The notes under the pieces are model-generated. The model was not told where the DNA came from. It ran no database searches and saw only the letters and a list, made by a program, of their open reading frames with translations. Shown here piece by piece: positions 35,889 to 44,600 of a stretch of 48,277 nucleotides of DNA. The position numbers and the translations under genes were made by a program. Position 1 is the stretch's first letter; each line of letters opens with the position of its first letter. Origin of the DNA: Caryophanales bacterium UBA6380 (GTDB taxonomy: Bacteria; Bacillota_I; Bacilli_A; RFN20; CAG-826); contig DJQS01000001.1 in assembly GCA_002438785.1 (NCBI GenBank), forward strand, positions 1 through 48,277, written 5' to 3'.

Positions 35889-38447
35889 ATGAAAGTTATT
35901 AGATTAATGACCGAATATTTATTTAATCCAATTGGAGTTGATTTTACTAAACCAACTTTTTTATGGAATGTTAAAGATTGTAAAAAACAAACCGCATATC
36001 AAATTATAGTTTATGTTAATAAAATTAAAAAATGGGATAGTGGAAAAATATTTTCTTCTTCGATGAGGTGTACTTGTCCATTGACATTTAATTCTAGAGA
36101 TTATGTTGAATGGGAGATTGTTGCTTATGATGAATTAGATAATCCTAGTAATCCAGCAAAAGCTCATTTTGAAATTGGTTTAAAAAATAAAGAAGATTGG
36201 AAAGCATTATGGGTAAGTGGTAATTACAAAGTAAATAAAAAGAAACGCTATCCAGTTGATTATTTTAAAAAAGAATTTGAGGTAAAAGAAAATATAAAAG
36301 CACGATTATATATAACTTCGTGCGGATTATACGAAGCAAAAATAAATGGAGTCAAAGCAGGCAACTTTGTTTTAGCTCCAGGAATTACTAATTATAAATA
36401 TCGTATTCAATATCAAACAATTGATGTTACTGATTTATTAAAAATTGGAAAAAATATCATTGAAGTTGAATTAGCTGATGGTTGGTATAGAGGATCTTGT
36501 GGTGCTTGGGGAATTAGAAATCAGTATGGCAAAGAAACAAAATTTTTAGCTCAACTAGAAATTTATAATAAAAAAGGGGAAATTAGCACAGTTTTTAGTG
36601 ATGATACATGGTCTTGGAGTAACGATGGACCAATATTATTTGCAGATAATAAAGATGGAGAAATTATTGATTTAAGAAAAACCCCATCTTATAAATTTAT
36701 GTCTAAAATTAGTAAATATAACATTACCCCTACATCATCAAATAATGTTTTATTAGAAGAGCATGAACATTTTAAACCTAAAATGATAATAACACCTTCT
36801 AAGAAGAAAGTATTAGATTTTGGGCAAAATATTGCAGGTTATATTTCATTAAAAATCAAAGCAAAAGATGGAGATAAAATCTATTTAAGATTTGGCGAAT
36901 TTATTGATAAAAATGGCGAATTTACACAAAAAAATATTCAATGCGCTTCTAAGAAGAAAGACTATCGTACTCCATTACAAGAAATTAAAATTATTTGTAA
37001 AGAAGGATTAAACGAATATAAAACTAAATTCGCTATATTTGGATTTCAATATGTTTTAATTGACACTAATTTAGATTTTAATTTAGAAGATTTTACTGCA
37101 ATTGCAGTATATTCCTCATTTGAAGAAACATTAAAATTTGATTCTTCAAATTATTTATTAAATAAACTTGTTGAATCTACTAAATGGTCAGCAAAAAATA
37201 ATCATGCTGATTTACCAACAGATTGTCCTACTAGAGAAAGGCATGGTTGGACTGGTGATGCTCAAATTTTCGTTAATACTGCTTCGTATTTATTTAATTA
37301 TGATTCTTTTGCTAGAAAATATGAAAATATGCTTGTTGATGAACAAAAGAAAAATGGTAAATATACGCAAATTGTCCCATCTGGTGGTGTAGATTTTTAT
37401 ATGAAATTTATGGATGGATCTTCAGGATGGAGTGATGCAGGCATATTAATTCCTTATCGTATATGGAAATTATATGGTGATGATAAGATTATTAAAGATA
37501 ATTTTGTATCAATGGAAAAATATGTTAAATTCTTAATAACACGAATAGGAAAATGGTATATAACAGCTAAAAATACTGGTTTAAAACATAAAGATAAGAA
37601 ATATTTAGTAAATTATGGGCAAGCATATGGAGAATGGGCTGAACCTGACGATGTTCATCATATGACTTGGAAAGATTGTGCTATTCCTCATCCTGAAGTT
37701 GCAACTGCTTATACCTATTATGTATTAAGTCTATTTAGTGAAATTTGTTCTTATTTAGGATATAAAGATAAAGCTATAAAATATATTGATTTTGCTCATA
37801 ATGTTAAAAAATCATATCAAGCTCTTTCAAAAACAAAAAAATTTTCTTTAGATACTGATCGACAAGCACGATTAGTTAGACCATTGTATTTTAATTTATT
37901 AAATGATAATGATAAAAAATATGCTCAAGAAAGGTTAATTAAGGCCTTAGATAATTATAAGTGGAGAGTAGGAACTGGTTTTTTATCAACGCCATTAATT
38001 TTATTTGTTTTACAAGAAATAAATCCACAATATGCATATAAATTACTTGAAAACGAAGAAATGCCTGGATGGCTATATATGACTAAAAGCGGAGCTAATA
38101 CTATTTGGGAAGCTTGGGAAGGAAATACTACTCCTAATGGCGGCATTGCTTCTTTAGATCATTATTCTAAAGGTGCAGTTTGTGAATGGATCTTTAAAAG
38201 TATGTGTGGAATTAATGTAATTAGTGAAAATAAATTTGAAATTAAACCTGTTGTTGGTGGACATTTTACCTATGTTAATTGTGAATATAATAGTATATAT
38301 GGTTTAATTAAATCATCTTGGAAAGTGGATGGAAATAAGATTATTTACAATATAGAAGTACCAAGTAATACCACAGCTAATTTTATTATTGATAATATTG
38401 ATAAAAAAATAGATAGTGGTAGTTATACTTTTATAATTAATAAGTAA
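35889..38447 (+). CDS. Alpha-L-rhamnosidase (GH78)
   Basis: An 852-residue GH78 enzyme with no signal peptide. The N-terminal beta-sandwich domains include PTFLWNV and the ALWVSG and VELADGWYRGSCGAWG blocks; the (alpha/alpha)6 catalytic barrel has the signature DLPTDCPTRERHGWTGDAQ, in which E450 is probably an active-site acid, then SDAGILIPYRIWKLYGD, GEWAEPDD, and TIWEAWEG near the end. It hydrolyses terminal alpha-L-rhamnose. GAAGTGAGG near 35874 may serve as the ribosome site. With GH3 and the symporter it suggests uptake and cytoplasmic breakdown of rhamnose-containing glycosides such as plant rutinosides; the substrate is inferred. Confidence 0.92.
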   Translation: MKVIRLMTEYLFNPIGVDFTKPTFLWNVKDCKKQTAYQIIVYVNKIKKWDSGKIFSSSMRCTCPLTFNSRDYVEWEIVAYDELDNPSNPAKAHFEIGLKNKEDWKALWVSGNYKVNKKKRYPVDYFKKEFEVKENIKARLYITSCGLYEAKINGVKAGNFVLAPGITNYKYRIQYQTIDVTDLLKIGKNIIEVELADGWYRGSCGAWGIRNQYGKETKFLAQLEIYNKKGEISTVFSDDTWSWSNDGPILFADNKDGEIIDLRKTPSYKFMSKISKYNITPTSSNNVLLEEHEHFKPKMIITPSKKKVLDFGQNIAGYISLKIKAKDGDKIYLRFGEFIDKNGEFTQKNIQCASKKKDYRTPLQEIKIICKEGLNEYKTKFAIFGFQYVLIDTNLDFNLEDFTAIAVYSSFEETLKFDSSNYLLNKLVESTKWSAKNNHADLPTDCPTRERHGWTGDAQIFVNTASYLFNYDSFARKYENMLVDEQKKNGKYTQIVPSGGVDFYMKFMDGSSGWSDAGILIPYRIWKLYGDDKIIKDNFVSMEKYVKFLITRIGKWYITAKNTGLKHKDKKYLVNYGQAYGEWAEPDDVHHMTWKDCAIPHPEVATAYTYYVLSLFSEICSYLGYKDKAIKYIDFAHNVKKSYQALSKTKKFSLDTDRQARLVRPLYFNLLNDNDKKYAQERLIKALDNYKWRVGTGFLSTPLILFVLQEINPQYAYKLLENEEMPGWLYMTKSGANTIWEAWEGNTTPNGGIASLDHYSKGAVCEWIFKSMCGINVISENKFEIKPVVGGHFTYVNCEYNSIYGLIKSSWKVDGNKIIYNIEVPSNTTANFIIDNIDKKIDSGSYTFIINK

Positions 38448-38571
38448 GAATAAAATATTTTATAAAAATAAATAAATATTATCATTGAATTAAAAAATAA
38501 CTTCTTTATAAGTTAAATATGCATGCTTATTAAATTTAATTAATGATAAAATAATTGTAGAGGTATTAATT

Positions 38572-39438
38572 ATGAGTAAGATTATGTTTACTAGAGATAT
38601 ATCAAGTGAAGGTATATTAAGATTATTTAAAAAATATAATTATAAGTTAGAAGGAAAAATATTAGGTAAAATTCATAGTGGAGAAGAAGGAAACCAAAAT
38701 TTTTTACATCCTTCTTTATTTAAGGACTTAATAAATTATTTAGATTTAACTTTAGGAGAATGTAATACAGCATATGAAGGAAGTAGAGATACATCTACTA
38801 AACATTTAAAGTTATTAAAAGAACATGGGTGGTTAGACTATAAATTTGATTTATTAGATAAAGATGGAGATTATGTAATTGATATTCCTAATGGATTAAA
38901 AATTAAAAAGAATTATATTGGTAAAGATATTTTAAATTATGATTCGCTAGTAGTATTTACCCATTTTAAAGGGCATCCTATGGGTGGATTTGGAGGATCT
39001 TTAAAGCAATTAGCAATTGGATGTGCTTCAAGTTTTGGTAAAAAATATATTCATGGAGCTGGAGATACAAGTGGTAATATTTGGGAAACTAAACAAGAAG
39101 ATTTTTTAAAAAGTATGGCGGATGCAAGCTATTCAGTAGATAAATTATTTAAAAATAAAGTTATTTACATTAATGTTTTAAAAAATATGAGTGTTGATTG
39201 CGATTGTTGTGCTATTGCTGAAGATCCATGTTTAAAAGATATTGGTGTTCTTATTTCTAATGATCCTTTAGCTATTGATAAATGTTCTTTAGATTTAATT
39301 AAAGCAAGTAATGATAAAGGATTAAAACATTTTCTAGAAAGAGTTAATTCTAGAAAAGGAGAATTAATCTTAACTTATTCTAATGAACTAGGAACTGGTT
39401 CATTAGAATATGAATTAATAGATATTGATGCTAGATAG
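38572..39438 (+). CDS. DUF362-like protein
   Basis: A 288-residue protein resembling DUF362. It has KIHSGEEGNQNFLHP at the N terminus, an ANNAYEG-like block (CNTAYEGSRDTSTKH), VVFTHFKGHPMGGFGGSLKQLAIGCAS and a central cysteine cluster DCDCCAIAED with ISNDPLAIDKCSLDL. Many DUF362 proteins carry a 4Fe-4S ferredoxin domain; this one has only the scattered cysteines at about 209-213, which may bind a metal or cluster. Function is unknown. It follows the rhamnosidase by 124 bases and has an AGAGGT ribosome site, so it is likely a separate unit. Confidence 0.7.
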   Translation: MSKIMFTRDISSEGILRLFKKYNYKLEGKILGKIHSGEEGNQNFLHPSLFKDLINYLDLTLGECNTAYEGSRDTSTKHLKLLKEHGWLDYKFDLLDKDGDYVIDIPNGLKIKKNYIGKDILNYDSLVVFTHFKGHPMGGFGGSLKQLAIGCASSFGKKYIHGAGDTSGNIWETKQEDFLKSMADASYSVDKLFKNKVIYINVLKNMSVDCDCCAIAEDPCLKDIGVLISNDPLAIDKCSLDLIKASNDKGLKHFLERVNSRKGELILTYSNELGTGSLEYELIDIDAR

Positions 39439-39702
39439 TTATTAATATTAACTAAAACTATATATTTAATATTGTTTATTTTAATAATTTGTTATTTATA
39501 ATATTCTTATATTTATATAAATGATATTTTCAGTAAAAACCAATAATTTGAATAATAAGTCTTTAGAAATTAGTTATTTTAGTAAAATTTAATTATTTAA
39601 AACTTTATTTGATTGTTTTTATTTTTTAATTATTTACAAATTAATTTAATAAATATAACTAAAAAGTGTTATATTTATGTTATATAAATTAAGGACTAAT
39701 CA
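39439..39702. other. AT-rich intergenic region
   Basis: The largest gap in the window (264 bases), very AT-rich. I see no open frame, tRNA or strong hairpin. Near its right end TGTTATATT (from 39667) is a possible extended -10 for the nuclease-helicase gene. Confidence 0.5.
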
Positions 39703-41433
39703 ATGATAGGCTCAATAACTAAATTAGAATTTAAAAACGAGAGTTTAGATATTATTAATAGTTTTAATGAACTCGATAATTGGCCTGTAGTTTATTTAAT
39801 TGCAAATAATGAAGAAATATATGTCGGTGAAACACAAAATATTGGCACTAGATTTATTCAACATTATCAAAATGCTAAAAGAAGAACTTTAAAAGATTTT
39901 TATATTATATATGATAAACAATTTAATAAATCGGCTATTTTGGATATAGAACAAAATCTCATTCATTTATTTTCTGCAGATAATGTTTATAGATTGCAAA
40001 ATTTAAATAACGGTCAATCTAAATATCATAATTATTATCAAAAGTCTTTATATTTAAATAAATTAGATTCAATATGGTTAGAATTAAAAAAGCACGGACT
40101 AAAAATTAAAGATAGTGTTTTAACATTACAAAATAATGACATTTTTAAATTTTCACCATATCACGCTTTAACTAGTGAACAAAATGATGCTTGTAATGTC
40201 ATTATTAATGACATTATTCATAAATTAGATAATAAATTACATGGAATTAGTGTTATTAAAGGTGAACCGGGTAGTGGAAAAACAATTTTATTAATTAATT
40301 TAATATATAAATTAGTAAATGGGCAAGATATTGAAATTAACGATGATGACTTAGATAACGATTCTTTTTTAAGTTATGATTTAAGTACTTTGTTATCTTT
40401 AAAAGCATTTGCAAAAGCTTATCCAAAGAAATTAAAAATAGGTTATGTATCTCCAATGGCTGCTTTAAGAGAAACTCTAGGCAAGGTATTTAAAGATATT
40501 AAATGTGGATTATCTAAAAGCTTAGTTATTGGACCAAGTGAAGCTATTAAATCTATAGATGAACCTTATGATATTTTAATAATTGATGAATCTCATAGAT
40601 TAACTACTAGAAAAAATATTCAAAATTATAAATCTTTTCAAGATTGTGCTAAGTTGTTAAATTTAGATGATAAAAAAACAAATCAATTAGAAATGTTACT
40701 TAAATCATGTAAGTACGCAGTTTTAGTTTATGATGAAAATCAATCAATTAAAGGGAGTGATATTTCTAATGATGATTTTAATAGATTAACTAAGGATGCA
40801 AAAATTTTTGAATTAAAAAATCAATTAAGATGCAAAGGAAATAAAAACTATATTAAATATATTGATGATATTTTAAATGTTAGAGATATTAATAAGTTAA
40901 CTTTTGATGAAAATATATTTGATTTTAAAATATTTACTAATGTTAATGATTTAGTAAATAGAATAAGAAGTTTAGATAATAAGTTTGGATTATCTAGAGT
41001 ATGTGCTGGTTATTCTTGGCCATGGATTAGTAATGGATTATCTTTATTAGAAGCTAAAAAAGAAAATAAATATGATATAAATATCGATGGTAATCGTTAT
41101 ATTTGGAATATTAAAAGTGATAATTTTATATTAGATAATAGTGGAAATGAAACTATTGGTTGTGTTCATAGATTACAAGGATATGATTTAAATTATGTTG
41201 GTGTAATTTTTGGTAACGAAATAACTTTTAATAAAGAAAAAAATATCATAGAAATTAATAAAAATAATTTCTATGATATTAATGTTAAAAAAAGTGTTGA
41301 TACACTTACATTAAAAAATTATATTTTAAATACGTATAGAATCTTACTGACTAGAGGAATCAAAGGCTGTTATATATATTGTTGTGATAAAAATCTAGAA
41401 GAATATTTTAAGAAATATATCGATTTAGCTTAG
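39703..41433 (+). CDS. GIY-YIG nuclease fused to DUF2075 helicase
   Basis: A 576-residue fusion. Residues of about 28-110 form a GIY-YIG nuclease domain with all key residues: Y31 in VVYLI, Y40 in IYVGET, R50 and E83. Residues of about 160-576 form a DUF2075 (Schlafen group 3-like) P-loop NTPase/helicase: Walker A GEPGSGKT at 187-194, Walker B DESH at 295-298, an LKNQLRC motif, HRLQGYDLNYVGVIFG and the C-terminal NTYRILLTRGIKG arginine motif. Both parts look active. AAGGA precedes the ATG. It lies directly before the CRISPR locus. A DNA- or RNA-processing defence role is plausible from architecture and position but unproven. Confidence 0.88.
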   Translation: MIGSITKLEFKNESLDIINSFNELDNWPVVYLIANNEEIYVGETQNIGTRFIQHYQNAKRRTLKDFYIIYDKQFNKSAILDIEQNLIHLFSADNVYRLQNLNNGQSKYHNYYQKSLYLNKLDSIWLELKKHGLKIKDSVLTLQNNDIFKFSPYHALTSEQNDACNVIINDIIHKLDNKLHGISVIKGEPGSGKTILLINLIYKLVNGQDIEINDDDLDNDSFLSYDLSTLLSLKAFAKAYPKKLKIGYVSPMAALRETLGKVFKDIKCGLSKSLVIGPSEAIKSIDEPYDILIIDESHRLTTRKNIQNYKSFQDCAKLLNLDDKKTNQLEMLLKSCKYAVLVYDENQSIKGSDISNDDFNRLTKDAKIFELKNQLRCKGNKNYIKYIDDILNVRDINKLTFDENIFDFKIFTNVNDLVNRIRSLDNKFGLSRVCAGYSWPWISNGLSLLEAKKENKYDINIDGNRYIWNIKSDNFILDNSGNETIGCVHRLQGYDLNYVGVIFGNEITFNKEKNIIEINKNNFYDINVKKSVDTLTLKNYILNTYRILLTRGIKGCYIYCCDKNLEEYFKKYIDLA

Positions 41434-41508
41434 ATTTTACTTTGATTAACAGGTATTTTTGTCAATTAACTTTCCTATATTTATTATTTATGCAATAATA
41501 AATATAGC

Positions 41509-41533
41509 AAAAAAATGAGAAGCACTGCTTCTC
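41509..41533 (-). terminator. Terminator of the tracrRNA
   Basis: An 8-base-pair perfect inverted repeat (41517-41533) followed on the minus strand by A and seven T. It probably doubles as the single 3' hairpin of the mature tracrRNA. Confidence 0.85.
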
Positions 41534-41577
41534 TATGATTTCGCTTAAAGCTTATTTGAACTTTGTAATGTAAAATC
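41509..41577 (-). ncRNA. tracrRNA of the type II-A system
   Basis: A minus-strand RNA of about 69 bases. Its 5' part is an anti-repeat matching the CRISPR repeat: 14 pairs to GTAATGTAAAATCA (41565-41578), an asymmetric bulge (GU on crRNA against AAAGU on tracrRNA), then six pairs to GTTTGA (41554-41559, first pair G-U). This mirrors the S. pyogenes layout. A nexus-like mini hairpin (GCUUUAAGC) and a terminator hairpin (GAGAAGCA/TGCTTCTC at 41517-41533) follow, with a seven-T run at 41509-41515. The promoter is at 41584-41612. The exact 5' end is inferred from that promoter and may vary by a few bases. Confidence 0.88.
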
Positions 41578-41583
41578 ATATTT

Positions 41584-41612
41584 ATATTAACAACAACTAT
41601 TTATAATGTCAA
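41584..41612 (-). promoter_or_regulatory. tracrRNA promoter
   Basis: On the minus strand a perfect TTGACA (41607-41612), a 17-base spacer and TAATAT (41584-41589). The predicted start falls at the first bases of the anti-repeat. Confidence 0.75.
41602..41607 (+). promoter_or_regulatory. Probable cas9 -10 box, overlapping the tracrRNA promoter
   Basis: A perfect TATAAT on the plus strand, 31 bases before the cas9 ATG and upstream of its ribosome site. The -35 is weak. It touches the tracrRNA -35, so the two divergent promoters overlap. Confidence 0.5.
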
Positions 41613-41637
41613 CTAATTTTGATTGGAGGGAATAATT

Positions 41638-44600
41638 ATGGCAAAATATCGTATAGGACTTGATGTTGGTACTAATTCAATTGGATGGGCTGTTACTGAT
41701 TTAAATAATAAATTAATAATGAAAAAGGGAAAGAAACTATTAGGTGTTTTAATGTTTGAAGAATCTAGCGGAGGAGATAAAGATCCTAATAAATTAAGAA
41801 GAACCTATCGTTGCTCTAGGCGAAGAATTAGAAGAAGAAAAGAAAGGCTTAATTATCTTAACGAAATATTTGCACCAGAAATAAATAAAATTGATCCGAC
41901 CTTTTTTGAAAGACTTGATGAATCGTTTTTAAAATTAGAAGATCGCAAATATAAAGATAAATATACTTTATTTATTGATAAAAATTTTAATGATAAGACC
42001 TACTTTAAAAAATTTAATACGATATATCATCTGCAAAAATATTTAATGGAATCGGAGAAAAAAGAAGACATTAGACTTATTTATTTAGCAATTAGACATT
42101 TAATAAAATATAGAGGAAATTTTTTAAATTCATCTAATCCTGATAATTATTCTTCAAAAATTGATGAATTAGATTTTTTGGAAAGGCTAACAAGAGTATT
42201 TGAGATTATAAATAGTTATGAAATTTATAGTAAATTTAATAAACCTATATTAGATATTAACGATATAAAGTCTTTAATTAAAGCAAATAAAGATAGTAAA
42301 GGTATTAATTCAAAGAAGGAAAATTTTATTAAAATTTTTAATAAAGAAGAAAAGAAAAATAACTTGATTGATTTCGTTGCTTCATTACTTGCTGGAAGTA
42401 GTGTTGAACTAAATAAGATTCTAAAAAAAGGTGAAGATGGCCCACAAAATAGTATTAAGATTTCTTTTACTGATGATTTAACCGAAAAATTTTTAGAATT
42501 AAGATCAGAATATCCTGAATATGATGATTTTATTTCTTCCATAGAAGATTTATATCGATTATACCAGGCTTTATATATAAATAAATACGTACAGAATAGT
42601 TTGCCACAAACAATGGTTGAACGATTTAATACTTACAAAACCGATTTAAAATTATTAAAAGGATATATAAGAAAATATTATTCTACAAAATATGATGAAG
42701 TTTTTAATAGTATTGAAAATAAAATGAGCTACCCACATTTAGTCCGACATTATTGTAGCGACATTGATAAAAAAACGAAAGTTAATATCTCCAATGATAA
42801 AAGTTTTAGTAGAATTGAATTTATTAATTATTTAAAGAATGAATTTAGTTTTGATCAAGATGATGAATTAACCTTGAAATTAAAAGAAAGAATTAATTCG
42901 GATGATTTTCTACTAACTCAAAGTGATAAAGGTAATGGTAATTTTCCATATCAATTAAATTATTTCGTTTTAAAGAAAATAATAATTAATCAAGAAAAAT
43001 TCTATTCTTTTTTTGATGAAAAAGATTCTAATGGATATGTTAATAAAGATAAAATTATATCTTTATTAACTTTTAAAATCCCATATTATATTGGTCCATT
43101 ATCAAATAATTATGATGAAAGTGATGAAAATAATCATGCTTGGATTATAAGAAAAAAAGAAGGACATATTAGACCATGGAATTTTGATGAAATTGTTAAT
43201 GTAGAAGATAGTGCAAAAAAATTCATACAACGTATGCAAAATAAATGTACTTACTTAATTAATGAATATTGTTTACCAAAGGATTCAATAACATTTCAAA
43301 AATATTTAGTTTATCAACAATTAAATACACTATATGTTAATGGTAAGTTTTATTTTAATAGTGACAATAAGGATGATTTAATAATTAATTTATATAGTAA
43401 AAATCGTAAAATTACGAAAAAGTTGTTACAAGATTATTTATCTAATAAATTAAAAGAAAAAGTTGTTATAACCTATAAAAATGGCAAAGATAAAGATGTT
43501 GAGCCAAATCTACATTCTTTATCTTCCTTATTTGACTTTATTAAAGTATTTGGCAGTTATGAAGAAGTTGATAAAAATATTGATTTAATTGAAAATATTA
43601 TTCGTGATATTGCGATATTTGAAGATAAAAGTATTTTAGCTAGTAGATTAGAAAACGAATATAAATTAAATAAAGATCAAATTAGGATAATTAAAAGTTT
43701 TAATTATAATAAATTTTCAAGATTAAGTAAAAAACTTCTTGATGGTATTAAACCAGTTGATAAAAATGGAGTTTTGATTAATAAAACAATATTAACCATA
43801 TTAAAAGATTATGATGGTTCAGAAAATAAACCAGCTACATTAATGGAGATATTAAATAGTAAAGATTCTGAATATGATTTTGATTCTGTAATTAAAATTG
43901 AAAATAGTAAAGAAGAAGAAAATGAGAGTGTCGACTCTTTTATAGAAAATTCTTATTTGCCTAAAATTTCTAAAAGACCTACTATTTTAACTTGTAGAAT
44001 TATAGAAGAATTAGCTCATGCTTTAAAAGCTAATATTTCAGAAGATTTTGAGTTTTATATTGAATGTGCTAGAACTAATAAAAGTGACAAAAAAGCAACA
44101 AAAACTCGTTATGAAAAATTAATGGAAACACTTAGTAAGAGTGGCTTAAAATCTCAAGTTGATTCTTTAATTAATGAATTAAAAAAATATGAAAATGATA
44201 AGTCTAAATTAAATGCTGAAAGTTTATATTTATATTTTATGCAACTTGGTAAAGATATGTATACTGGTGATCAAATTGATTTAAATACTATTATTGAAAA
44301 TTATGATGTTGATCACATTATTCCACGATCATTAATAAAAAATGATTCTTTAGACAATAAAGTTTTAACTGAAAAGAAGTTTAATAATGGAAAAAGTAAT
44401 ATCTATCCATTATCTAAAATTGATTTATGGGAATATAATGGTGGTAGAAAAAAAGCCTTAGAATTTTATAAAAAGCTTAAAGATAATAATTTAATTTCAG
44501 AAAGAAAATATATTGCCTTAACTGCTAATACAGATCTTGATAATGACACATTAGAAGGCTTTGCTAATAAGCAACTAAGTACAACCAATCAGTCAGTAAT

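Noticed and set aside
41623..41640. A TTG start giving a five-residue longer Cas9
   Set aside because: It lies inside the ribosome site (GGAGGG) of the ATG at 41638, and the family N terminus is MxKxxIGLDVGTNS.
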